Below, piece by piece: positions 27,194 through 34,944 of a stretch of 34,944 nucleotides of DNA. The position numbers were made by a program, and so were the translations under genes. The stretch covers positions 1 to 34,944 of the forward strand of contig JAUXST010000440.1 of NCBI GenBank assembly GCA_030679805.1, read 5' to 3'. A model generated the notes under the pieces. That model was not told the DNA's origin and searched no databases. It saw nothing but the letters and a program-made list of their open reading frames with translations. Within the stretch, counting starts at the first letter, position 1. The number at the start of each line of letters is the position of its first letter. Source of the DNA: Reyranella sp. (lineage in GTDB: Bacteria; Pseudomonadota; Alphaproteobacteria; Reyranellales; Reyranellaceae).

Positions 27194-29389
27194 TTACGCG
27201 CCTTTCTTCAGCTCGTGATGCATCAGCGGCAGGTTGCGTACACGCTTGCCCGTGGCTTTGGCAATCGCGTTCAGGACCGCGGGGGCGGCCACCGCGATGG
27301 TGGGCTCGCCGACGCCTCCCCAGAAATCCCCGGTCGGGACCAGCACGGTCTCGACCCGGGGCATCTCGTCCATGCGCATCACGTTGTAGCTGTCGAAATT
27401 GGTTTGCTCGACGGCACCGTCCTTGACGGTGATCTCGCCGTAGAGCGCCGCCGACAGGCCATAGACGAATGAGCCCGCGACCTGGCGCTCGATCTGCGCC
27501 GGGTTGACGACATGGCCGGGATTGGTGGCCGCCGTGATCTTGTGGATTTTCAGCGCGCCTTCGGGACTGACCGAAACCTCGGCGACGCCGGCCACGTAGC
27601 TGCCGTAGCCCATGACCTGCGAGATGCCGTGGAAATGGCCGGCCGGCAGTGGCTTGCCGTAGCCTGCCTTGTCGGCGGCGGCCTTCAGCACCGCAGCCCA
27701 CTTGGGCTTCAGCAGCTTCAGCCGGAACGCCAGTGGGTCTTGGCCGGCGGCGGCCGCCAGCTCGTCCATGAAGCATTCCATGTAGACGGCGTTCTGGTTC
27801 ACGTTCACGCCACGCCAGAAGCCCGGCGTGATGTGCGGGTTGCGCATCGCATGGTCGATCAGCAGGTTCGGCACGTTGTAGCCGTAGGCTGCCTCGACGC
27901 CGCTCGCCATCAGGCCCTGGAACGTCGCGGGGTCCATGCCGTTCACCAGGTTCCCCGGCAGCAGCGAGGCCAGGATCGACTGGCCGGAGATGCGGACCCG
28001 CAGTCCGACCAGGTTGCCCTGGGCATCGAGGCCGCCCGTGAGCTTGCACATCGTGATCGGATGATACTGGCAGTGGGTCATGTCTTCTTCGCGCGACCAG
28101 ATCAGCTTGACCGGCGTGCCGGGCATCTCCTTGGCAACCAGGACGGCCTGACGGACATAGTCCGAGCGGCCGCGCCGGCCGAAGCCACCGCCCAGCATGA
28201 GCTTGATGACATCGCATTTGGCGACCGGCAGGCCGGACGCCTCGGACGCGGCGGCCAGCGCCGCCTCGCCGTTCTGCGTGCCGCACCAGACCTCGCACTT
28301 GTCGGCCGTGACGCGCGCCGTGGCGTTCATCGGCTCCATGGTGACGTGGTGCTGGTAGGGAAAGCTATAGGTCGCCTCGACCTTCTTGGCGGCTCCGTCG
28401 ATGGCGGCCTTGGCGTCACCCACCTTGTTGCCGACGAAGGCTTCGGGCGCGTCGAGGCCTTCCGTCAGCAGGGCGGCGATGGTCTCGCTCGAGACCTTGC
28501 CGAGGTCGCCGATGTCCCACTCGGCGGGAAGTGCCGCGAGTGCGGTGCGGGCGTTCCAGTAGGTATCGGCCACGACCACGACGGCATTGCCGTCGATCGC
28601 CACGACCTTCTTCACACCGGGCATCTTCTCGACCCTGGCGGCATCGAAGCTCTTGAGCTTCCCGCCGATCACCGGACAGGCGCGCACGGTGGCCACGAGC
28701 ATGCCGGGCATCGTGAAGTCGATGCCGTAGATCTGCTTGCCGGTGACCTTGTCGAGCGTGTCGAGCCGCTTCACCGGCTTGCCGGCGATCTTCCAGTCCT
28801 TGGGGTCCTTGAGCTTCACCCCCTTGGGCGGCTCGATCTGGGCCGCTGCCGCTGCGACCGCACCGTAGGTGAGCTTCTTGCCCGAGGGCTTGTGGGTGAT
28901 GACGCTACTGGCAGCACTGCACTCCACCGCCGGCACCTTCCACTGCGCCGCAGCCGCGGCGATCAGCATCTCGCGCGCCATGGCGCCGCCTTCGCGGACA
29001 TACTGGTTGCTCTCGCGGATGCCGCGGCTGCCGCCGGTCGAGAAGTTCTTCCAGACGCGGCCACGCTTGAGGTTCTCGCCCGGCGTCGGATATTCGGTCG
29101 TGACCTTCTTCCAATCGCACTCCAGTTCCTCGGCGACGAGCTGGGCGAGGCCCGTCAGCGTGCCCTGGCCCATTTCGGAGCGGGCGATGCGGATCACAAC
29201 CTTGTCGTCGGGCATGACCACGACCCAGGCGTTGAGTTCCTTGGCCTCGGCGGCATGCGCCGTCCCGAAGGTACTGAAGCCCAGCGAGAAGCCGCCGGCG
29301 ACGGCGGCGCCGCTGACGAGGAAACCCCTACGACGAAGAGAGGGGTGGCGGAGAGAGGGACGGCGGAGGGACGTCTGATGGATGGTCAT
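27194..29389 (-). CDS. Xanthine dehydrogenase family molybdopterin-binding subunit (IorB/isoquinoline 1-oxidoreductase beta-like)
   Basis: 731 aa from ATG 29389; Tat-like RRRGFLVSGAAVAGGF; IRIARSEMGQGTLTGLAQLVAEELECDW; VIKLMLGGGFGRRGRSDYVRQAVLVAKE; FWRGVNVNQNAVYMECFMDELA. Confidence 0.92.
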   Translation of the reverse strand: MTIHQTSLRRPSLRHPSLRRRGFLVSGAAVAGGFSLGFSTFGTAHAAEAKELNAWVVVMPDDKVVIRIARSEMGQGTLTGLAQLVAEELECDWKKVTTEYPTPGENLKRGRVWKNFSTGGSRGIRESNQYVREGGAMAREMLIAAAAAQWKVPAVECSAASSVITHKPSGKKLTYGAVAAAAAQIEPPKGVKLKDPKDWKIAGKPVKRLDTLDKVTGKQIYGIDFTMPGMLVATVRACPVIGGKLKSFDAARVEKMPGVKKVVAIDGNAVVVVADTYWNARTALAALPAEWDIGDLGKVSSETIAALLTEGLDAPEAFVGNKVGDAKAAIDGAAKKVEATYSFPYQHHVTMEPMNATARVTADKCEVWCGTQNGEAALAAASEASGLPVAKCDVIKLMLGGGFGRRGRSDYVRQAVLVAKEMPGTPVKLIWSREEDMTHCQYHPITMCKLTGGLDAQGNLVGLRVRISGQSILASLLPGNLVNGMDPATFQGLMASGVEAAYGYNVPNLLIDHAMRNPHITPGFWRGVNVNQNAVYMECFMDELAAAAGQDPLAFRLKLLKPKWAAVLKAAADKAGYGKPLPAGHFHGISQVMGYGSYVAGVAEVSVSPEGALKIHKITAATNPGHVVNPAQIERQVAGSFVYGLSAALYGEITVKDGAVEQTNFDSYNVMRMDEMPRVETVLVPTGDFWGGVGEPTIAVAAPAVLNAIAKATGKRVRNLPLMHHELKKGA

Positions 29390-29403
29390 GATGCGTCCTC
29401 CCT

Positions 29404-29853
29404 TCAGACCTTGGCCGCGGCGTGGATGGCTTCGCGGACCTGCTGGTAGGTGCCGCAGCGACAGATGTTGGTCATGGCCGCGTCGATGTCGGCATCCGTC
29501 GGCTTGGGCTTGGCGGCGAGCAGCGCGGTGGCCGCCATGATCATGCCGCTCTGGCAGTAGCCGCATTGCGGGACGTCGAGTTCGACCCAGGCCTTCTGGA
29601 TCTTGGTGAGCGTGCCGTTGGCGGCCAGCGCCTCGATGGTCACGATCTTGCGGTTGCCGACGGAGTTGACGGGAACCTGGCACGAGCGGGTCGCCACGCC
29701 GTCGATGTGGACGGTGCAGGCGCCGCACTGGGCGATGCCACAGCCATATTTCGTGCCGGTGAGATTGAGTTGCTCGCGCAGGACCCACAGCAGCGGCGTA
29801 CGCGGATCGGCACTATGGTTGAGCGCCTTGCCGTTGACGTTAAGGACAGCCAT
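29404..29853 (-). CDS. (2Fe-2S)-binding subunit of molybdenum hydroxylase (IorA-like)
   Basis: 149 aa; [20 protein letters not shown] and [16 protein letters not shown]...[16 protein letters not shown] iron-sulfur motifs. Confidence 0.95.
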   Translation of the reverse strand: MAVLNVNGKALNHSADPRTPLLWVLREQLNLTGTKYGCGIAQCGACTVHIDGVATRSCQVPVNSVGNRKIVTIEALAANGTLTKIQKAWVELDVPQCGYCQSGMIMAATALLAAKPKPTDADIDAAMTNICRCGTYQQVREAIHAAAKV

Positions 29854-30169
29854 CCCGGTCTCCTGTTGTTTGGAGTATGGCGGTCAGCCTAACCGAGCGA
29901 GCGGGCGACGCCTATAGCGACGCCGAGCCTCACGGATGTGTGATAGCGGGCCGAGTCAGAATCTCCGGAAAGTCTTCCTATCTTGCGCGGCCCGTTCGAC
30001 CCCGGGGTATTGATTCAAAAGGATTTTCGCCGACGGGAATGGGAAAGAAAGTGTCGAATTTTTCGACTTCCATTCGCCCTGCCGAAACCCGTGATTCAAA
30101 TCGTTCGGACGATCGATAGAACGAGGCCAAGAAATCGGAAATCCGTAGGAAAAAGTCAAGGGCAGCCGG

Positions 30170-31501
30170 CTAGCCGATGCTGACTTCGAAGACGCGCCGG
30201 TAGTTGCCGCCCAGGAGTTTTGCCGTCTCGTCGGCGTTGAAGCGCGTTCGCAACGCGGCGGCGAGCTGCGGCAGGTCGGCGTAGCTCGGCATCGTACTGC
30301 CGCCGGGCAGGCCCATCTGGTCGGTGCCGAGCCCGACGTGGTCGATGCCGGCCACGTCGACCATCCGCGCGAAGCCGTCCATGGCATAGGACACGATGTT
30401 CGGGAAATAGGCCGGGATCGGCCAGATGCCGATGACGCCGCCGGTCGCGGCGATGGCCCGCGCATGGTTCGACGTGATCTGCCGCGTCCACGGCGTCTGC
30501 CGGTCGCTGAGCGAGGTGTGCGACAGGACGAGCGGCTTGGACGTCGCAGCGGCCGCCTTCTTCACCAGCTCGTAGGGGCCGTGCGCCACGTCGACCACGA
30601 TGCCCATCTGGTTGCAACGGCGGATCACCTCGGCACCGAACGCCGTCAGCCCGCCATGGATGCTGGGTTCGGTCTGGATGTCGCCCAGTTCGTTCGGCCG
30701 GTAATGCGTGAGCTGCAGATGGCGCAGCGCCCAGCGCTGATGGGCCTCGTCGAGACGCTCGATCCGGCCTTCGAGGAAATCCGCGCCTTCTGACGAGACG
30801 ATGACGGAGGGCCGGCTGGACCGGGCCGCGCGCAGTTCCGCCGCGGTCCGGATGATCGGCAGATCCTGGTCGCGGGCGAGCTTGTGCAGCGCCGAAAACG
30901 AGGATTGGCTGAAGCTGTATAGTTCGCCGGGCCTGGGGTCCCGCCCCGGCCGCAGGCGACCGCCGCTCGTCGTAATGATCGGCGAATCGGAAACAACCGC
31001 GAGGCAGATCGCAGAGACGCCGCCCCGGCTCATCGGACTGGCGATGTCGAGCGCCTGGCCACGGCCGAAGCTCATCTGGATGATGTTGCCGGCATGGCTG
31101 TGGACGTCGACCGCCGTGCCGTCGGCAGCTTGCGCCATCGCGGGCACCGGAAGACAGAAGAGCGGGCTCGCGGCCATCAGCGCGCGGCGCGTCATCCCGG
31201 GCTTCACGCTGGCGCCGTGCAGTTGATAGCGCCATCCTTCGCCATCGAACGACACCCGCCAGGTGCCGCTCAGCCGCAGCGCGCCGCGACCGCGCTCCAA
31301 CGGCCGATCGGCGAAGACCTCGACCACCGCCAGCGGATTGTTGGGCACGCAGCCCTGGCAGCAGCCGGGCTCGGCCATCATCAGGAAATGGCCGGTGCGT
31401 CCGGACGGCAGCGATGTGAGCGGAAAACCGGTGATCTCGACAGGCTTGCCATCGGCCTTGTCGGCGCGCGGCTTGCCGAGGTCTTGCCACGACAGGCGCA
31501 T
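30170..31501 (-). CDS. M19 membrane dipeptidase-type protein with N-terminal CCxxC domain extension
   Basis: 443 aa; dipeptidase part VDVHSHAGNIIQMSFG...QMGIVVDVAHGPYELVKKAAAATSKPLVLSHTSLSD...GVIGIWPIPAYF...IDHVGLGTDQMG; preceded by about 100 residues with MMAEPGCCQGCVPNNP and an internal signal-peptide-like MTRRALMAASPLFCLPVPAMAQA. Confidence 0.85.
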   Translation of the reverse strand: MRLSWQDLGKPRADKADGKPVEITGFPLTSLPSGRTGHFLMMAEPGCCQGCVPNNPLAVVEVFADRPLERGRGALRLSGTWRVSFDGEGWRYQLHGASVKPGMTRRALMAASPLFCLPVPAMAQAADGTAVDVHSHAGNIIQMSFGRGQALDIASPMSRGGVSAICLAVVSDSPIITTSGGRLRPGRDPRPGELYSFSQSSFSALHKLARDQDLPIIRTAAELRAARSSRPSVIVSSEGADFLEGRIERLDEAHQRWALRHLQLTHYRPNELGDIQTEPSIHGGLTAFGAEVIRRCNQMGIVVDVAHGPYELVKKAAAATSKPLVLSHTSLSDRQTPWTRQITSNHARAIAATGGVIGIWPIPAYFPNIVSYAMDGFARMVDVAGIDHVGLGTDQMGLPGGSTMPSYADLPQLAAALRTRFNADETAKLLGGNYRRVFEVSIG

Positions 31502-31510
31502 CTAATCTCC

Positions 31511-32569
31511 CTAGAGCTTGGGAGGTGGATAATAGGGCCTTTCGCCCAGAGCCTGCACGCGCTTCCAGAAATCCGGACCCGACGCCTTGCCGACCTCGTC
31601 GAGGTCTGCCGCCTGTCGCCACAGGCTCCACGACTCCGGATGCAGGTTGATCGCCTCGTTCATCTGGCGATCGCCCTCGACCGTGCTGCCATGGGCACGC
31701 AGCCAAACGCCGAGGCGGAACCGTACCCGCGCCTCGGCGATCTGGGGCGTCACCTTCGGCAGCCCCGCCCGGGCAGCGTCGGCCGGCAGCGCATGCTTGC
31801 CGGTGTTGACCCAGGCGCGCACGGCATCGAGATAGGCTTCGCGCGCCGCCAGCCGCTCGGCCTGGTCCTCGGGCGACATGGTCCTGGTCTTGAGATCCAT
31901 GCGGCGGAAATGGTCCGTCGATCCCGCTGTTTCGGGCGGGCGCACGATCCTGCCCTGCTCGTCGATCCAGATCGCCTGCGGCACGTTCACGAGATTATAG
32001 AGATCCTCAAGGCGATGCTCGGTGTCGACGAGCTGCCAGTACGACGATTTCGCCTGCTCGATCCAGGGGCGCGCATGATCGGCGCCGCGGCTTTCCTCGG
32101 CCACGGCCACCACCATGAAATTCTTGTCCTTCAGTTCGTCGTAGAGAGCCTGCCACACGGGCAAGTCAAAACGGCAGCCTCACCAACTGGCCCAGGTGGC
32201 GACGAAGACTTTCTGACCACGCAGCTGCGAGAGCGACCGCGGCGTGCCGTCGATGTCCGGCAGGGTGAAGTCCGGCGCCTGCAGCCCCTCGAGAGCGGCG
32301 TTGCGCTCATCGGCCGGGGCGCCCAGCGCCCACACGTCGCGCGCCTCGCTGGCGATCACGGGCCCGCCGAGCTTCGTCCAGAAGGCTTCGACGTCGACTT
32401 CGGTCCCCTTCACCGCCGACGCCGGCATCGCCACGCATGCCTCGGCGCGGCACATGCCCTCGGGCTTCAGCGTCCAGCCGGTAACGCGCTCGGCATCGGC
32501 AGCGGTCATCCACAGGCCGTCGCGGGTGACGACGTCGAATTCGTCAATGGGGGTAAGGATCTTTGTCAT
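31511..32569 (-). CDS. ResA/TlpA-like redoxin, probable selenoprotein (WAxxUGC motif) with in-frame TGA at 32180-32182
   Basis: Upstream ORF from ATG 32569 ends LQAPDFTLPDIDGTPRSLSQLRGQKVFVATWASW-TGA; the same frame continues GCRFDLPVWQALYDELKDKNFMVVAVAEESRGAD...VPQAIWIDEQGRIV to 31511. Together they form one continuous redoxin fold; the TGA occupies the active-site Cys position. Confidence 0.82.
32149..32165 (-). promoter_or_regulatory. Putative bacterial SECIS-like hairpin
   Basis: Minus-strand RNA CUUGCC-CGUGU-GGCAGG (6 bp including one G-U pair, 5-nt loop with GU), beginning 17 nt after the U of the UGA; similar in spacing to the E. coli fdhF SECIS apical hairpin. Confidence 0.5.
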
Positions 32570-32587
32570 GTGCTGGCTCCTCGTCTC

Positions 32588-32667
32588 GCCCCCCTCCCTA
32601 CCCTCCCCCTCCGGGGGAGGGTGAAGAAAAGCTCCCTCCCCCGGAGGGGGAGGGCTGGGGTGGGGGA
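32588..32667. repeat. GC-rich interspersed palindromic element
   Basis: CCCTCCCCCTCCGGGGGAGGG occurs directly and, across GTGAAGAAAAGCT, as its near-perfect inverted copy; sits between the TPP gene stop and the redoxin start. Confidence 0.75.
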
Positions 32668-34302
32668 CTACTTCGGCACCGAGATCGTCACTTCCTTGGA
32701 GGTGATGAACTCGAGCAGCACCGGCACGCCCTTCTTGGTCTGCTCGATGCCGCGCTTGATGGCGGGAATGATGTCCTCGGGCTTGGTGACCCGCTCGCCG
32801 TAGCCGCCGAATGCGCGGGCCATCGCCGCATAGTCGCCCGAGATGTCGGTCGAGCGGTACTTCTCGGTCGAGACCTTCATGATGTGAAGCTCGATTGCCA
32901 TCGAGAAATTGTTGAGCAGGATCGACATGATCGGAATGCGCTCGCGCACCGCGGTCTCGAAATCCATGCCGGTGAAGCCGATCGCGGCATCGCCCCAGAC
33001 GTTGATGCAAAGCTTGTCCGGGCAGGCGAGCTTGGCGCCCATGGCGAGGCCGAGGCCGTAGCCCAGCTGGGTGGTCTTGCCCCAGCCGATGTAGGTGTGC
33101 GGCGCCGTCGTCTTCCAGAACGGCGAGAGCTGGTCGCGCGGGCTGCCGGCATCGTGGGTGATGATGGTGTTGGCCTTGTCGACGGTATTCTGCAGGTCCC
33201 ACAGCACCCGGTAGGGGTTGAGCGGCGCCTCGTTGTTGGTGAGCTTGGGCATCCACTCCTTGAGCCACTCGTCGGCCATCGGCTTGATCTCGGCCACGAC
33301 GGGGCCCGAGTCGCGCTTCTTGCCGCCGACCAGCTTGCTGCACTCGTCGATCATGGCGCGCAACGCGAGCTTCGCATCGCCGATCAGGCCGTACTGGGCG
33401 CGCACGTCCTTGTTGAGATGGTTGGGATCCAGCGTCGTGTGGATCACCGTCTTGCCCTTGGGCATCGAGATGCCGAAGTTCGTCTCGGTGAAGGAGCAGC
33501 CGACGCCGAACAGCACGTCGCAATTGTCGAGGAAGTGCCTGACCTGCTTCGGATAGGCGCGGCCGCCCGAACCGAGCGACAGCGGATGGGTCTCGTCGAA
33601 GCTGCTCTTGCCCTGCAGCGAGGTGCAGACCGGAATGGCCAGGAGCTCGGCCAGCTCCTTCAGCTCGTCATAGGCCTCGGCCCAATGCACGCCATGGCCG
33701 GCATAGATGATCGGGCGCTTGGCTGCGACCAGCACCTTGGCGGCTTCCTTCACCGCCGCGGGATCGGGGCCGTATTTGGTCGCGACGACCGGCTCGTAGG
33801 TCAGCGGATCGGGCGCGTCCTCGACATTGGCCTCGGCCGGGAACTCGATGATCACCGGCGCGCCGCGGCCGTTGCGCAGCAGGCTGAAGGCCCGGCGCAT
33901 GATGTTCTCGATTTCCTTGCCCGACGTGATCGGCTCGGCGTGCTTGGCGACATGCGCCATGGCCAGCGTCGAATTGAAGTTGGGCGGCACGTGCGCGATG
34001 CGCCGCGGATAGCCCGCCGGGATCACCAGCAGCGGCACCGATTCGCCGAAGGCCTGAGCCACGCCGCCATAGGCGTTCTCCGAGCCCGGTCCGCTCTGCA
34101 TGCAGAAGACGCCCATCTTGCGGCCCTTGGTCAGGCGCGACATGGCGTCGGCCATGTGCAGGCCGATACGCTCCTGGCGCACGATGATCGGGCGGATGTC
34201 GATCGCCGCGCAATGCTCGATCAGATGGTTGACGGGATAGGCAAAGAGATATTCCACGCCCTCGCGCTTGAGGATTTCCGCGACTGCCGGACCGGTCTTC
34301 AT
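32668..34302 (-). CDS. Thiamine pyrophosphate-requiring enzyme (acetolactate synthase large-subunit-like)
   Basis: 544 aa; ILKREGVEYLFAYPVNHLIEHCAAIDIRPIIVRQERIGLHMADAMSRL; TPP motif INVWGDAAIGFTGMDFETAVRERIPIMSILLNNFSMA. Confidence 0.9.
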   Translation of the reverse strand: MKTGPAVAEILKREGVEYLFAYPVNHLIEHCAAIDIRPIIVRQERIGLHMADAMSRLTKGRKMGVFCMQSGPGSENAYGGVAQAFGESVPLLVIPAGYPRRIAHVPPNFNSTLAMAHVAKHAEPITSGKEIENIMRRAFSLLRNGRGAPVIIEFPAEANVEDAPDPLTYEPVVATKYGPDPAAVKEAAKVLVAAKRPIIYAGHGVHWAEAYDELKELAELLAIPVCTSLQGKSSFDETHPLSLGSGGRAYPKQVRHFLDNCDVLFGVGCSFTETNFGISMPKGKTVIHTTLDPNHLNKDVRAQYGLIGDAKLALRAMIDECSKLVGGKKRDSGPVVAEIKPMADEWLKEWMPKLTNNEAPLNPYRVLWDLQNTVDKANTIITHDAGSPRDQLSPFWKTTAPHTYIGWGKTTQLGYGLGLAMGAKLACPDKLCINVWGDAAIGFTGMDFETAVRERIPIMSILLNNFSMAIELHIMKVSTEKYRSTDISGDYAAMARAFGGYGERVTKPEDIIPAIKRGIEQTKKGVPVLLEFITSKEVTISVPK

Positions 34303-34338
34303 TTTGATCTCTCCCCTATTATGGAGCCCGACTGAAGC

Positions 34339-34432
34339 TCTCCCCCTCCCTGCCCTCCCCCTACGGGGGAGGAAAAGAAATCATATCCCCTCCCCTGTAG
34401 GGGGAGGTGCCCGAAGGGCGGAGGGGGAAGGC
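34339..34432. repeat. GC-rich interspersed palindromic element (second copy/variant)
   Basis: CCCTCCCCCTACGGGGGAGG ... CCCTCCCCTGTAGGGGGAGGTGCCCGAAGGGCGGAGGGGGAAGGC; same architecture as 32588-32667, flanking the other end of the TPP gene. Confidence 0.72.
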
Positions 34433-34442
34433 TACATGAGGG

Positions 34443-34944
34443 CTATTTGTTCAATTCCTTCATCGCGCTGTCGAGACCGCCCAGGGTGAGCGGGAACATG
34501 CGGTTGGAGCTCAGTTGCTGCAGCAGCTGGATCGACGGCGTGTAGCTCCAGTGCCGCTCGGGCACCGGATTGAGCCACACCATGCTGCGGTAGGTGTCGG
34601 CCACGCGCTGGATCCAGGTCTGGCCAGATTCCTCGTTCCAATGCTCCACCGAGCCGCCCGGATAGGCGATCTCGTAGGGGCTCATCGAGGCATCGCCGAC
34701 GAACAGCACCTTGTAGTCGGCCGGATAGGTATGGAGCAGCTGCGCCGTCGAGAAGGTGTCGACGTGGCGGCGGCGGTTGTCCTTCCACAGCTTCTCGTAG
34801 AGGCAATTGTGGAAGTAGAAGAATTCGAGATGCTTGAATTCGGAGCGCGCCGCCGAGAACAGCTCCTCGCAGACGCGGATATGCGCATCCATCGAGCCGC
34901 CGATGTCGAACAGGATCAGCAGCTTCACCTTGTTGCGTCGCTCC
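34443..34944 (-). CDS. VWA domain-containing (CoxE-like) protein, 5' end beyond window
   Basis: Frame open to the window edge (ERRNKVKLLILFDIGGSMDAHIRVCEELFSAARSEFKHLEFFYFHNCLYE...VLFVGDASMSPYEI); MIDAS-like DxGGSM. Confidence 0.8.
   Translation of the reverse strand, partial: ERRNKVKLLILFDIGGSMDAHIRVCEELFSAARSEFKHLEFFYFHNCLYEKLWKDNRRRHVDTFSTAQLLHTYPADYKVLFVGDASMSPYEIAYPGGSVEHWNEESGQTWIQRVADTYRSMVWLNPVPERHWSYTPSIQLLQQLSSNRMFPLTLGGLDSAMKELNK

Noticed and set aside
27512-29449. 645-aa plus-strand ORF
   Set aside because: Antisense to the molybdopterin subunit gene, no recognisable motifs.
31511-32569. Redoxin as a simple pseudogene with a nonsense mutation
   Set aside because: Not excluded, but less likely: TGA falls exactly on the catalytic Cys, the remaining frame is undamaged, and a SECIS-like hairpin follows. 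Needs the host sel genes to settle.
32180-33523. 447-aa ORF as a single protein
   Set aside because: Only its last 129 codons (from ATG 32569) are coding; the earlier part is an out-of-frame read through the TPP gene and the palindromic repeat.
32563-34335. 590-aa plus-strand ORF
   Set aside because: Antisense to the TPP enzyme; shadow ORF.

Overview
High-GC proteobacterial (probably alphaproteobacterial; inference from gene content) chromosomal window, densely coded on both strands. Legible gene blocks: (1) a peptide/nickel-type ABC importer operon (ATPase, two permeases, SBP; minus, 1-4211); (2) VOC protein, HpcH/HpaI aldolase, TPP-dependent decarboxylase, FAD/NAD(P) oxidoreductase and GMC oxidoreductase (4.3-10.5 kb); (3) chrA-padR divergent from a TauE/SafE (TSUP) transporter, a small CxxCH protein and a truncated Blh/DUF442-like gene (10.7-14.0 kb); (4) MetE-like protein, Bug-family SBP, acyl-CoA dehydrogenase, an orphan lipoprotein, YddA/SbmA-like ABC protein, class II aldolase and Lrp/AsnC regulator (14-22 kb); (5) a tightly packed eight-gene minus-strand run: [2Fe-2S] subunit, molybdopterin subunit, cytochrome c, flavocytochrome c-like flavoprotein, SoxX, SoxY, SoxZ, SoxA, followed by an orphan TAXI SBP (22.6-29.9 kb), with no soxB or soxCD in the window; (6) an M19 dipeptidase fused behind a small CCxxC domain, a ResA/TlpA-like redoxin split by an in-frame TGA, a TPP enzyme and a partial VWA protein (30.2-34.9 kb). 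The most notable observation is the redoxin: the TGA lies exactly where the active-site Cys is expected (WASW-[TGA]-GC-R) and is followed by a hairpin with bacterial SECIS-like geometry, so this is probably one selenoprotein gene (31511-32569) that ordinary ORF calling splits into two. No tRNA, rRNA, CRISPR or intact mobile element was recognised.
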